DNA of 64,000 nt from assembly GCA_041599135.1 (NCBI GenBank), contig JBFHXD010000001.1, positions 1 through 64,000 on the forward strand. The letters run 5' to 3'. A program made the position numbers and the translations under genes. This document shows positions 8,570-16,883 of this stretch, in pieces; the stretch's first letter is position 1, and the number at the start of each line of letters is the position of its first letter. Origin of the DNA: CSP1-5 sp041599135. Lineage in GTDB: Bacteria; Methylomirabilota; Methylomirabilia; Methylomirabilales; CSP1-5. A model generated the notes under the pieces. The model did no database searches and was not told the origin of the DNA. It worked only from the letters and a program-made list of their open reading frames with translations.

Positions 8570-9814
8570 ATGCCACAGCACTGGGAAGAGCGGTGGAAGG
8601 CATCGCGTCCGATCGCCCCGGCCCTCATCCGGTCCTTTGTCGGCCTGCTGGTCGTCGGCATCGGAACCTTCCTCGTCGGTCTGTTTCTGGATCCAATGCG
8701 GGCGTGGCAGATCTACCTGGTGAACTTCCTCTTTTGGGGTGCCCTGGCCCAGGGCGGTGTGGTCTTCGCCGCCATCTACCACGTGGTCGAGGCAAAATGG
8801 GGGCTTCCCATTCGACGCCTCGCCGAGGGCATGTCGGCGTTCCTTCCAGTCAGCTTGTTCCTCTTCCTTCCTCTCTATTTCGCATTGGAGCTGTTCTTTG
8901 GCCAGATACAGGAACTCAACCCGAGCCGGGGAGCGTGGTTCGATTCGCGATTCATCTTCGTTCGGGGCGGCCTCGGCCTTTCGTCTATGACCGTGTTGAG
9001 CCTGCTCTTCGTCTACTATTCCCTTCGACCGGGGGTTGGTGTTGCCCTGGAGCGGGGGTTCCGGCTTCGGCAAGGGCTTTACCGCTGGCTCACCGCGGAA
9101 TGGCAGGGAGAGCAGATAGAGGTCCATCGGTGCGTGCGGGGCACGGACTTCCTCGCCGCAGGCGTGCTCATCGCCTATCCGATCACCTACAGTTTCATGG
9201 CCTTTGACCTGATCATGGCGCTCGACCCGTTCTGGTACAGCTCGCTCTTCGGCGCCTATTACTTCGTGAGTACCTTCTACCTGGGGCTGGCTGGCGTGAC
9301 CGTAGTGGCCGTGCTGGGCCGATGGTACTTCGATATGCCACCGATCACCACCGCCCATCTCGTGGACCTCGGGAAGCTCCTCTTCGGGTTCAACCTGCTG
9401 TACGCCGCGATGCTCTGGTCGCAATACGTTGTTATCTGGTACGGCAACCTTCCCGAAGAAACCCACTTCGTGGTCCTTCGCCTGTGGGAGAACCCCTGGT
9501 TCCCGCTCTCCTGGGCGGCCTTGTTTGCTGCCATCTTTATTCCATTCGTGATATTCCTAAGCCGCAAGGCCAAGGAGACCCCCGGGATCATGGTCGCTGT
9601 CGGGACGCTGATTGCCGTAGGATTGTGGCTCGAACGGTATGTGTTGGTCGTCCCGTCACTGTGGCATGGGAAGGGAGTCCCCTTCGGCTGGATGGAGATC
9701 GGGGTCACTCTTGGATTTCTCGGAGCAGCCGGTTTGAGTTATGTGCTTTTTCTCCAGTACTTCCCGATGCTTCCCGTTGTGAAGGCGTCGGTCGACGGGC
9801 CCTTAAGCCATTGA
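8570..9814 (+). CDS. actF: Alternative complex III subunit ActF, second NrfD-like membrane protein
   Basis: 414 residues with about ten membrane helices, homologous in layout to ActC (YLVNFLFWGALAQGGVVFAAIYHVV, MSAFLPVSLFLFLPLYF, LVDLGKLLFGFNLLYAAMLWSQYVVIWYGNLPEE). ActF stabilises the complex beside ActC. ATG 8570 is chosen because GGAGG at 8561 precedes it; an in-frame GTG at 8534 lacks such a site. It lies before actE here, whereas many act operons run E then F. Confidence 0.9.
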   Translation: MPQHWEERWKASRPIAPALIRSFVGLLVVGIGTFLVGLFLDPMRAWQIYLVNFLFWGALAQGGVVFAAIYHVVEAKWGLPIRRLAEGMSAFLPVSLFLFLPLYFALELFFGQIQELNPSRGAWFDSRFIFVRGGLGLSSMTVLSLLFVYYSLRPGVGVALERGFRLRQGLYRWLTAEWQGEQIEVHRCVRGTDFLAAGVLIAYPITYSFMAFDLIMALDPFWYSSLFGAYYFVSTFYLGLAGVTVVAVLGRWYFDMPPITTAHLVDLGKLLFGFNLLYAAMLWSQYVVIWYGNLPEETHFVVLRLWENPWFPLSWAALFAAIFIPFVIFLSRKAKETPGIMVAVGTLIAVGLWLERYVLVVPSLWHGKGVPFGWMEIGVTLGFLGAAGLSYVLFLQYFPMLPVVKASVDGPLSH

Positions 9815-9828
9815 GGGAGGCGAAGTCG

Positions 9829-10356
9829 TTGAGGAGATGCTTTCAAAGACGGCAGATGAAGTACCTGTGGCGTTCCTTGTGTGGTGCGGCGGGGATTGTC
9901 GTGCTTGGGGTCGGCCTTGCCTACGGGTGGCCATGGAGCACCGACATGGATAAACAACCCTCCATTCGGCCTCTGGAAGAGCCGCGGCTCCCGCCACCCG
10001 GATCAATCCCGAGGCAAGGAAAAGAGCCGTCGATGAACCGCATGGAAGCCGGGGAGCAGTTGCGCAATCCGATCACTCCTACAGCTGCCTCCGTTGAAAA
10101 CGGAAAGCGCCTGTTCGAGATCTACTGCGCCCTGTGTCACGGCCCTGATGGGAAAGGCGGTGGCCCCATCGCCACGAAATTCGTCCCCCCTCCCGACCTC
10201 ACGCTTGACATGTTTCGACAACGCCAGGACGGTTTCATCTACGGAACGATCCGGGATGGCGGGGCCCTCATGCCGGGCCAGGGAGGAGCCATCTCCCCTC
10301 GTGAACGGTGGGACATCGTCAACTATCTTCGGCATCTGCAAGGGAAACTGAGATAA
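9829..10356 (+). CDS. actE: Alternative complex III subunit ActE, monohaem cytochrome c
   Basis: About 175 residues: an N-terminal hydrophobic segment (GAAGIVVLGVGLAYG), a Pro-rich linker (EEPRLPPPGSIPRQGKEPS), then a class I cytochrome domain with CALCHGPDGKGGG and the distal Met region GGALMPGQGG. The linker sequence up to NPI(T)PT is characteristic of ActE. A TTG at 9829 has GGGAGG 9 bases upstream; an internal ATG at 9856 has no good ribosome site, so the exact start is uncertain. Confidence 0.86.
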   Translation: MRRCFQRRQMKYLWRSLCGAAGIVVLGVGLAYGWPWSTDMDKQPSIRPLEEPRLPPPGSIPRQGKEPSMNRMEAGEQLRNPITPTAASVENGKRLFEIYCALCHGPDGKGGGPIATKFVPPPDLTLDMFRQRQDGFIYGTIRDGGALMPGQGGAISPRERWDIVNYLRHLQGKLR

Positions 10357-10360
10357 CGAG

Positions 10361-11035
10361 ATGACGGTGACATTGGCGATTCTTGGGCTCTTCCTGATGG
10401 CGGGAGGGGTTGCCGCTCAGCCAGAGCCCGCAGGGACGGCGGCTGCCCGGGGAGAACAGACATATAGGAGCGTCTGCTGGACATGCCACGGTCTGTACGG
10501 CCGGGGAGACGGCCCGGCTGCCCAGTATCTCGCAGTCCGCCCTCCCGATCTTACCGACCCGCGGGTGCTGGGGGACAGGTCTGATCACGAGATCGTCCGG
10601 CTCCTGACCGAGAGAAAAGATCGTCCCAATGCCGCGCATATGCCCATGGTGACTGTCACCGAGACCCTGAAGGAAGATGCACTCCGTGATGCCATCGCTT
10701 ACATGCGGACCCTGGCGGTCCCGGGCAAACATGTGAGTGTCCTGGCGGGCAAGGATATTTACAACACCTTCTGTCAGGCGTGTCATGGGTCTCGAGGAGA
10801 CGGAGAAGGACCTGCCGCCAAGAACCTGGTGGGCGTGAAGCCAAGGGATTTCACAGTCAAGGATTTTGTCGTCGAAGGGCGTGAGGAGGAAATTTCCCAA
10901 ATCATCTTTCGAGGGGCCGCAAAAGCGTTTCATGGTTCCCCCTACATGCCCGAGTGGAGCACGACATTATCGCGCCAACAGGTCCAGGACGTTATCGAAT
11001 ACCTGAAGACCTTCAAAAGCCGGCCCCAACCGTAA
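10361..11035 (+). CDS. Dihaem cytochrome c closing the act operon
   Basis: 224 residues with an N-terminal signal peptide and two class I cytochrome domains: CWTCHGLYGRGDG (domain 1) and CQACHGSRGDGEG (domain 2), each with a C-terminal Met region (AAHMPM, HGSPYMPEW). It starts 4 bp after actE and is the last gene of the operon. It is a likely periplasmic electron acceptor for complex III, in the place where other act operons encode caa3 oxidase subunits or a HiPIP. No oxidase gene is present in the window. Confidence 0.88.
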   Translation: MTVTLAILGLFLMAGGVAAQPEPAGTAAARGEQTYRSVCWTCHGLYGRGDGPAAQYLAVRPPDLTDPRVLGDRSDHEIVRLLTERKDRPNAAHMPMVTVTETLKEDALRDAIAYMRTLAVPGKHVSVLAGKDIYNTFCQACHGSRGDGEGPAAKNLVGVKPRDFTVKDFVVEGREEEISQIIFRGAAKAFHGSPYMPEWSTTLSRQQVQDVIEYLKTFKSRPQP

Positions 11036-11363
11036 TCGCCCCTCTTCTGGCTCGAGCCTCCCCCCCCATTTTTGTATCCCGTGCCTCTGATCCACGGCCT
11101 CTATGGGCCCCCGGATTAAGAGATAAGGAAGCAAATTGGGTGGGACACGGGCTGGTCCCGTGTGGCACAGTTGCCCCAGGGGATATCTCCGTACAAAAAT
11201 GGGCCAGTAGCTCTGATCGGCATCAGGAAAAAGCCTGCCGTGGGACATCTCTGCCCCAATTAATCCTTACGCTATTTACGTCTGCTGCCATCCAATTGAG
11301 AAATACCCTTTAAAAACAAATACCTATGACGTGATGGTCTCTCCTTACTCGATGAGCGGGACG
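11036..11363. other. Non-coding upstream region of the sigma-54-driven HTH gene
   Basis: No convincing gene. The stretch separates the act operon from the next transcription unit, holds the perfect dyad at 11145-11163 and ends at the -24/-12 element. Small open frames here lack ribosome sites and known domains. Confidence 0.6.
11145..11163. promoter_or_regulatory. Perfect 7-bp dyad, candidate enhancer-binding site
   Basis: ACACGGG (11145-11151) and CCCGTGT (11157-11163) are exact reverse complements separated by CTGGT. The centre is about 210 bp before the -24/-12 element at 11364, a normal distance for the upstream activating sequence of a sigma-54 activator. The dyad has no T-run, so it is unlikely to be the act-operon terminator. 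Confidence 0.42.
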
Positions 11364-11379
11364 TGGCACTGCCCTTGCT
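11364..11379 (+). promoter_or_regulatory. Sigma-54 (RpoN) -24/-12 promoter
   Basis: TGGCAC, five bases (TGCCC), then TTGCT matches the consensus TGGCAC-N5-TTGCW exactly. It lies 59 bp before the ATG at 11438, so the transcript would have a leader of about 45 nt and would cover the HTH, radical SAM and FNR-like genes. Confidence 0.78.
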
Positions 11380-11437
11380 CCACGACCCCTCAAACCACGA
11401 CCGTAGCTTTGGGGTACCTCAGGACGGGAGGACAGGG

Positions 11438-11980
11438 ATGGACCGACACCCGGCAGGTCGCATGCGACAGCTCATCCGCTGCCATCGTATCCTTGACCGT
11501 CTCACGAACAGCCGGATCGGATATAACGCCAGCCAGCTTGCCGAGGAACTCGGATATACCCCGAAAACGATCTACCGAGATCTGCGAGCCCTCCGGGAGG
11601 CTGGCGTCCAGATCTGGTACCAGGCCCGCTCTCGGCGGTTTCGCCTGGTGAAGAATGGACTGGTCGGGGCACACCTCGGTGAGAGAAGCAACGATCCGAT
11701 CGAAAGGGACGTCGCCATTGGGGACCTTCGAGTAGGACTGCGGGAGGCCCGGCGGTACCTCGGTGTCCCGCTTCACTCTCTCAAGGAGCTCCTCCGTCGC
11801 CAGGAGATCGCGATCGTTCGAAATGGAGGACAAGTACAACTGAAGGTCGGGGATCTGGTCAGGTATAAACACCTCAGGGAACTCGACACACCAGAGCTGA
11901 GGGAGAGGTCCAACAATGGTCAACCCGATGCGGAAAGGGTTACCCGGCGGGGGCTGCCCGTACCTCCGTCGGCAGCCTGA
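11438..11980 (+). CDS. HTH transcriptional regulator with DeoR/HTH_11 and excisionase-like domains
   Basis: 180 residues. Residues about 10-60 form a winged helix-turn-helix (CHRILDRLTNSRIGYNASQLAEELG, then YTPKTIYRDLRALREAGV) like the N-terminus of DeoR/WYL regulators, but there is no WYL ligand domain. Residues about 100-150 (ARRYLGVPLHSLKELLRRQE then QVQLKVGDLVRYK) resemble a MerR/excisionase-type DNA-binding helix pair. The ATG at 11438 follows GGGAGGACAGGG; a longer frame upstream overlaps the sigma-54 promoter and is rejected. It is likely a local regulator of the downstream radical SAM gene. Confidence 0.75.
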   Translation: MDRHPAGRMRQLIRCHRILDRLTNSRIGYNASQLAEELGYTPKTIYRDLRALREAGVQIWYQARSRRFRLVKNGLVGAHLGERSNDPIERDVAIGDLRVGLREARRYLGVPLHSLKELLRRQEIAIVRNGGQVQLKVGDLVRYKHLRELDTPELRERSNNGQPDAERVTRRGLPVPPSAA

Positions 11981-12217
11981 CGTCACCGGAACTCTGGTCC
12001 CGGCGTACTGCCGCGATCCTCTCTCACGGTTCAGCACGGTCCCGGGTTTCTGGGAGTACTGGAACCGCTGTACGACAGCAAAACATATCCGTTGCCCGCT
12101 GTATAGACGCCATCGCCGGCGCAGCCACGAGACCGGCCTCAGGCAGGGAATGGAACACCGGACAATGACCCGGTGATCAGCAAGTGCTCGCGGAAGTCAC
12201 TGGAGGCAAGAGCTGCC

Positions 12218-13333
12218 ATGAATCTGTCACCAGAGCTTGCCGAGAAAATGATCGCTTCCCAGTACGTGTATTCAAACGCCCCGCGTAACGTCTACTGGGA
12301 GATGACGATTGCCTGTGATCTTGTCTGTAAACACTGCCGCGCCGAGTCCATTCCCTGCCGCGACCCCCAGGAGCTGACCACGAAAGATGGAAAGGCTCTG
12401 ATGAGGGATGTCAAGAGTATGGGCAGCATGATGATTCTGACGGGCGGAGATCCCATGAAGCGGGACGATCTGCTTGACCTCATCGCCTACGCCCGGGACA
12501 TTCGATTGCCTCTCGGAATCACGCCGAGCACGACTCCCACCCTGACCCGAGACATCGTCCGCCAATTTCGAATGCTCGGGGTCGCGGCCATGGGGATCAG
12601 CCTTGATGGCCCCAATGCGGAGGTTCACGACACCTTCCGGGGAGTCCCGGGAACCTTCGAACACTCCATCAAAGCCCTCACATGGGCACGGGAATCTCAC
12701 CTCCAAGTGCAGGTGAACACCACCGTCACCCAGGAAACGCTCCCCCACTTGCCCTCCATGTACCGCCTGTTACGGGACGAGGCATGTCCCCCGGTTCGCC
12801 GGTGGACCCTGTTTCTCCTCGTCCCGGTCGGCCGGGGAGCCACCCTGGGCCTCCCTTCGGCCGAGGACGTGGAGAACCTCTTCGCCTGGGTCTACTCTCT
12901 CTCCACGAATGCCCCGTTCCACGTGAGCACGGTGGAGGCTCCTCATTATCGACGGTACTGGATTCAACGAAAGCTCGCAGAGGGGATGTCGTTCGAAGAG
13001 ATCCAGCGACTGGGAAAGCGAATGGGCTTCGGGATCCGTGACGGAAACGGAGTCATCTTTGTCTCCCACAAGGGGGAGGTGTATCCCGCAGGCTTTCTCC
13101 CCTCTCCGTTCCTCGGCAACGTTCGCGAGCAGCCGCTGTCCGAAATCTACCGGAACTCACCCTTGCTGATGGCACTCCGGGATATGGATCGCGTAAACGG
13201 AAAATGTGGACGCTGCGAATTCCGCTGGATCTGCGGGGGATCGCGCGCGCGGGCCTACGCCGTCACCGGCAACTACTTGGCGGAGGAGCCCCTGTGCGCC
13301 TACGAACTCCAGGGAGGGAATGGTGCAAATTAA
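12218..13333 (+). CDS. Radical SAM/SPASM protein, TIGR04053-like (haem-modification type)
   Basis: 371 residues. The radical SAM cluster motif is C33-x3-C37-x2-C40 (ACDLVCKHC); the next conserved element is MILTGGDPMKRDDLLDL. The C-terminus has a SPASM-like cysteine set (CGRCEFRWICGG) followed by SRARAYAVTGNYLAEEPLC, a tail shared by TIGR04053, NirJ and AhbD proteins that modify tetrapyrroles. The substrate is not known. GGAGG lies 11 bases before ATG 12218. It overlaps the next gene (FNR-like) by 14 bp, so redox control and this enzyme are linked. A 237-bp spacer with no clear signal separates it from the HTH gene. Confidence 0.83.
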   Translation: MNLSPELAEKMIASQYVYSNAPRNVYWEMTIACDLVCKHCRAESIPCRDPQELTTKDGKALMRDVKSMGSMMILTGGDPMKRDDLLDLIAYARDIRLPLGITPSTTPTLTRDIVRQFRMLGVAAMGISLDGPNAEVHDTFRGVPGTFEHSIKALTWARESHLQVQVNTTVTQETLPHLPSMYRLLRDEACPPVRRWTLFLLVPVGRGATLGLPSAEDVENLFAWVYSLSTNAPFHVSTVEAPHYRRYWIQRKLAEGMSFEEIQRLGKRMGFGIRDGNGVIFVSHKGEVYPAGFLPSPFLGNVREQPLSEIYRNSPLLMALRDMDRVNGKCGRCEFRWICGGSRARAYAVTGNYLAEEPLCAYELQGGNGAN

Positions 13334-14015
13334 CAGTTGTTCAGAGTGTGGGGCAAAACGGAGTTGCCTGTTGGTCAGCCAGCTCACTCCCGAAGAGATC
13401 GAGACCACGAGGGGGATCCGCCACATCCGCAGCTACCTGGCCCGACAGACCCTGTACCACGAGGGGATGCCCGCCTTGGGCATCCACATCCTCTGCTCGG
13501 GTCGGGTGAAACTCTCGCGGGGACACGATGACGGACGGCAGCAGATCTTGCGGATTGTGGGTCCGGGAGAGATCTGTGGGGAGGAAGCCCTCTTGGACGG
13601 GGCACCCTACACGAATACCGCTGAGGCGCTCGAAACCTGCCAGAGTGCCTTCATGAGACGCGAGGCGTTTCTCGACCTTCTCCAGAATCGGGACCGAATC
13701 CTCCTCCCTCTCCTCCGTCACATTTGCCAAGTGTTGATACAGACCCAGGTTCGGCTCACCCATGTGGCCCTCAGTGATGCCCGGACGCGGATGGCTGCGC
13801 AACTGTTGGATCTCGCAGAACGCTATGGAGAGCCAGAGTCGAAGGGAACCACCCTTCGCTTGGCCTTGCGTCGGGGCGAACTGGCTGCTCTCGTCGGCGT
13901 CAGCCCCGAGACGGCCATGCGGCTCCTGAGCCAATTTCAGCGCGAAGGGCTTCTTGAGGTGCGCGGCCGTCGCCTCACGCTTAAATCCCCGGAGCGACTC
14001 CGGGGCCTGCTCTGA
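13320..14015 (+). CDS. CRP/FNR-family regulator with FNR-like iron-sulfur cysteines
   Basis: 231 residues: cyclic-nucleotide-like beta-barrel (about 25-120), dimer helix, then winged helix (GELAALVGVSPETAMRLLSQFQREGLL). The N-terminus has C7-x2-C10-x5-C16, the exact spacing of E. coli FNR C20, C23 and C29. A further Cys107 (ALETCQSAF) lies where FNR has C122, so an oxygen-sensitive [4Fe-4S] cluster is plausible. The recognition helix keeps Glu and Arg (ETAMR) but has Met where FNR has Ser. Start is the ATG at 13320 or the GTG at 13323; AGGGAGGG just upstream fits the latter slightly better. A GC-rich hairpin (13987-14005) lies in its last codons. Confidence 0.88.
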   Translation: MVQINSCSECGAKRSCLLVSQLTPEEIETTRGIRHIRSYLARQTLYHEGMPALGIHILCSGRVKLSRGHDDGRQQILRIVGPGEICGEEALLDGAPYTNTAEALETCQSAFMRREAFLDLLQNRDRILLPLLRHICQVLIQTQVRLTHVALSDARTRMAAQLLDLAERYGEPESKGTTLRLALRRGELAALVGVSPETAMRLLSQFQREGLLEVRGRRLTLKSPERLRGLL

Positions 14016-14043
14016 GAGGCGAAGAGGGAATGGGGAGGACGAA

Positions 14044-15504
14044 TTAGGAAGGGTCGTCAGTGCCGGAGGATTCGCGCTTTCCGGAGATCCCGAGTTCCTT
14101 CATTCGCTTTCGCAGGGTGTTCCGGTTAATCCCCAAAAGCTGAGCGGCCTTGAGCTGATTCCCGCCCGCCCGTTCCAGGGCAGCCTGCAGGAGGGGACGT
14201 TCGACCAACGAAAGGACGTGCTCGTACAGCTGCCCCTTCTTCTCCTGGCCTATGCGCCTGAGCTCTGCCCGGACTTCGCGCCCGAGTCCTCCCGGGGTGA
14301 GAGCATCTTCGGTCCCTGAAGGGCGAGTCGCGGCCTGCAGGGCTTCAGGTAAGTGTTCCGGGAGGATGAGACGCGTCCGGGACAGGAGACAGGCCCGCTT
14401 GATCACATTCTCGAGTTCCCGGACATTGCCGGGCCAATGGTAGCGGAGGAGGCACGTGATGGCTTCCGGGCAGATCTCTTTGTGGTCGTCTCCGGCATAC
14501 AGCCGGAGGAAATGCGTGATCAGCAGAGGAATATCCTCCCGACGTTCGCGCAGCGGTGGGAGCGAAATGGTCACCACGTTCAACCGGTAAAAGAGGTCCT
14601 CCCGGAAGATACCCCGGCTGACCAGAGCCTGGAGGTCCCGGTTGGTCGCGGCCAGAATGCGGACGTCCGCGGTGATGGGAACCTCACCTCCTATCCGCTC
14701 AAAGCGCCGTTCCTCGAACACACGAAGGATCTTTGTTTGCAGCGCCGGTTCCATTTCACCAATTTCGTCGAGGAAAACGGTTCCGCCATCCGCCAGCTCG
14801 AATTTCCCCCGCCGGGTTGCCAAGGCGCCGGTAAAGGCCCCTTTCTCATGGCCGAAGAGTTCACTCTCAAGCAGGTCTTTGGGGATGGCAGCACAGTTGA
14901 CCGTCACGAAGGGACCATGGCATCTCGGGCTGTTTTTGTGGATCGCCCGAGCGATGAGCTCCTTGCCGGTTCCACTTTCACCCTCGACGAGGACTGTCGC
15001 ATCGCTGTCCGCCACCTGCCCCACCAGCTTGAACACCCCTTGCATTTCCGGACTCGTTCCCACGATCTCGTCCAGTTCCTGTCGATCCTTGAGCTGCGCC
15101 TTGAGTCGGTTGAGTTCGCGGGTCAGCGTCTGGACTTCTAACGTCCGACGCACCAGCAGGGTGAGTTCCTCAAAATCAAAGGGCTTGGTGATATAGTCGT
15201 ATGCCCCCCGTTTCATGGCCTCGACGGCTGCCTTAAGACTGCCGAAGGCGGTCATGATGATCACCATCGCTCCGGGATGCCGGTCTCGCAACAGCGAGAG
15301 GGCCTCCAGCCCATCCAGGGTAGGCATCTTGATGTCCATGAGCACCAGATCGGCGCTCACCCGCTCGGCCGTGTCGACCGCGGCCTTCCCATCCGCGGCC
15401 GTGTAGACGTTGTACCCCGATCGCTCTAGCGCCTTTTTTAGCGTAAAGCGGACACTCTCTTCATCGTCCGCGACGACAATTCTTGCTCGTGCAACCTCTG
15501 CCAC
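14044..15504 (-). CDS. NtrC-family sigma-54-dependent response regulator
   Basis: 486 residues. Receiver domain with Asp57 (LVLMDIKMP) as phosphorylation site; AAA+ domain with Walker A EGESGTGKELIARAI and the sigma-54-contacting GAFTGA loop (SELFGHEKGAFTGAL); Fis-type HTH at the C-terminus (GGNQLKAAQLLGINRNTLRKRMKEL). The gene is paired with the upstream kinase at 15564-16718, 59 bp away. It is a natural candidate activator for one or more of the sigma-54 promoters in the window, including the one before glnB. It ends 28 bp from the convergent FNR-like gene. Confidence 0.92.
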   Translation of the reverse strand: MAEVARARIVVADDEESVRFTLKKALERSGYNVYTAADGKAAVDTAERVSADLVLMDIKMPTLDGLEALSLLRDRHPGAMVIIMTAFGSLKAAVEAMKRGAYDYITKPFDFEELTLLVRRTLEVQTLTRELNRLKAQLKDRQELDEIVGTSPEMQGVFKLVGQVADSDATVLVEGESGTGKELIARAIHKNSPRCHGPFVTVNCAAIPKDLLESELFGHEKGAFTGALATRRGKFELADGGTVFLDEIGEMEPALQTKILRVFEERRFERIGGEVPITADVRILAATNRDLQALVSRGIFREDLFYRLNVVTISLPPLRERREDIPLLITHFLRLYAGDDHKEICPEAITCLLRYHWPGNVRELENVIKRACLLSRTRLILPEHLPEALQAATRPSGTEDALTPGGLGREVRAELRRIGQEKKGQLYEHVLSLVERPLLQAALERAGGNQLKAAQLLGINRNTLRKRMKELGISGKRESSGTDDPS

Positions 15505-15515
15505 AGCAATTCCTC

Positions 15516-15562
15516 AGCAGCTGGGATGCTAGGAGGCTAGTAGCGTCCTAGCCTGACAGCAT
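15516..15562. repeat. Short 8-bp-period CTAG-rich dyad between kinase and regulator genes
   Basis: The stretch reads GCAGCTGG GATGCTAG GAGGCTAG TAGCGTCC TAGCCTGA CAGC: two inverted halves of octamers. It is the shortest member of the family also seen at 3642, 33222 and 35385, and it sits between two genes of one operon. Confidence 0.75.
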
Positions 15563-15563
15563 G

Positions 15564-16718
15564 TCATTGGTGCGCCAGAGGGAGGAGGACGGTCACTACA
15601 CATCCTCCTTCCTCCGCATCGGTAATCTCGATGCTTCCCCGGTGATCCCCCATGATCCGATGACAGAGGGCCAGGCCGAGACCCGTCCCCTTCGGCTTGG
15701 TTGTAAAGAAGGGATCAAAGAGATGTTGCCGGGCCTCAGGCGAGAGACCGGGACCCTGGTCGATTATCCTCACCACCGCCACGGATAGCCCAAAGCACCG
15801 AGGAGAGCGGCGTTCGTAGCCGGTCTCGAGGGTGAGCCCGCCCCCCTTCTCCATTGCCTCAGCCCCGTTCCGAATGAGATTGAGAAAAACCTGCCGGATT
15901 TGATCGGGATCGGCAGCGAGAGGGGGAACTTGGGGATCATAGACACGGCGAACCGTGATGCCTTGCCGCATGAGCACCGGTTCCTCGAGAGCCAGGATTT
16001 CTTCCATGATCTGGTTGACATTGCACTCCACTACCCGGGGAGGACTGGGTTGGGCAAGAGCAAGCATCCCCTCCACGAGCGAATTCAACCGATCGACCTC
16101 ACGGATGATAATGTCGGTATATTCCTTCAAGGCAAGAGGGAACGAGGATTCCGCCTCAATGAGCTGTGCAGCCCCCCGGACCCCCATCAGCGGATTGCGG
16201 ATCTCATGGGCGATGCCCGTCACCAGTGTTCCCAGGGCCGTGAGACGGTCTGCCCGGCGAATCTGCTCTTCCAGTTCTCGAATCCGGGTAAGGTCCCGCA
16301 GGAGGAGAACCACGCCTCGGGGCTCTCCGCTCTGGTCAGCCAAGAGGGAGGCGATGGCGCTCACCGAGACCTTGCCCAGGGGTGTGTGCACGCTGGCCTC
16401 GTGCTCTGCATGAGCCCGCCCGGTCTCAAAGGCGCGATCGGCGAGGGCGATGAGGGGAGAGGAATCCCCCAAGACGCTCGTGAGAGGCTTGCCGTGGGCC
16501 TTCGTGGCCGAGATCCCCAGGAGCTCCTCCGCCGCCGGGTTGAGAGATGTGACCCTCAGCTCGCGGTCGACGACGACCAGCCCATCCTGCAGGCTCCCCA
16601 GGAGGTCCTCGTAGTAGGCCTGCATAGTGGTGAAGGCCTGCTGGAGTCTTTCGATCATCTTGTGTTCATGCACCGGCCGTTTCCTCTTGCCTTTTTCGAA
16701 CCGCCTCGAGGCCATCAT
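15564..16718 (-). CDS. NtrB-type cytosolic PAS sensor histidine kinase
   Basis: 384 residues without a transmembrane segment. PAS domain (about 35-150: DGLVVVDRELRVTSLNPAAEELLG), HisKA with the phosphorylatable His in GIAHEIRNPLMGVRGAAQL, then HATPase (NLIRNGAEAMEKGG, DQGPGLS, FFTTKPKGTGLGLALCHRI). This is the NtrB layout: a soluble kinase that phosphorylates the partner NtrC-type regulator. ATG at 16718 follows AGGTTAGGGT; an internal ATG about 20 codons later (MIERLQQAF) is also possible. With glnB, glnA and glnE in the same window, a nitrogen-status role is likely but not proven. Confidence 0.88.
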   Translation of the reverse strand: MMASRRFEKGKRKRPVHEHKMIERLQQAFTTMQAYYEDLLGSLQDGLVVVDRELRVTSLNPAAEELLGISATKAHGKPLTSVLGDSSPLIALADRAFETGRAHAEHEASVHTPLGKVSVSAIASLLADQSGEPRGVVLLLRDLTRIRELEEQIRRADRLTALGTLVTGIAHEIRNPLMGVRGAAQLIEAESSFPLALKEYTDIIIREVDRLNSLVEGMLALAQPSPPRVVECNVNQIMEEILALEEPVLMRQGITVRRVYDPQVPPLAADPDQIRQVFLNLIRNGAEAMEKGGGLTLETGYERRSPRCFGLSVAVVRIIDQGPGLSPEARQHLFDPFFTTKPKGTGLGLALCHRIMGDHRGSIEITDAEEGGCVVTVLLPLAHQ

Positions 16719-16765
16719 ACCCTAACCTGTTGCGCCCATACAAGCAACCTGCCCTCGCTGGTATC

Positions 16766-16794
16766 TTGACAGTCCCGGGGGCTCATGATACAAA
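16766..16794 (+). promoter_or_regulatory. Sigma-70-type promoter of the acyl-CoA synthetase genes
   Basis: TTGACA (16766-16771), 17-bp spacer, TACAAA (16789-16794). It points toward the gene starting at 16884 in the divergent region between the kinase and this gene. Confidence 0.6.
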
Positions 16795-16841
16795 GACGAG
16801 GCTCCTCGCCCTCACCCGCGAGGTTTGCGCGCTGCTTCTCA

Positions 16842-16856
16842 CGGAACGACGTTCCG
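16842..16856. promoter_or_regulatory. 15-bp palindrome, candidate operator
   Basis: CGGAACG-A-CGTTCCG is a perfect palindrome 28 bp before the ATG at 16884 and downstream of the predicted transcription start, where a repressor would block elongation or initiation. The cognate regulator is not known. Confidence 0.4.
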
Positions 16857-16883
16857 CCCCCAGACCGCTAATGACGAGGTCAT

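Noticed and set aside
8441..9466. 341-codon minus-strand frame opposite actF
   Set aside because: Low-complexity, highly charged translation antisense to a membrane protein; typical of GC-rich shadows.
9322..9828. Long N-terminal extension of actE
   Set aside because: It overlaps actF and its translation is Arg-rich and unlike the ActE family; the signal segment begins near 9829-9856.
13987..14005. CCCCGGAG/CTCCGGGG hairpin as terminator of the FNR-like gene
   Set aside because: It lies within the last codons and is not followed by a T-run.
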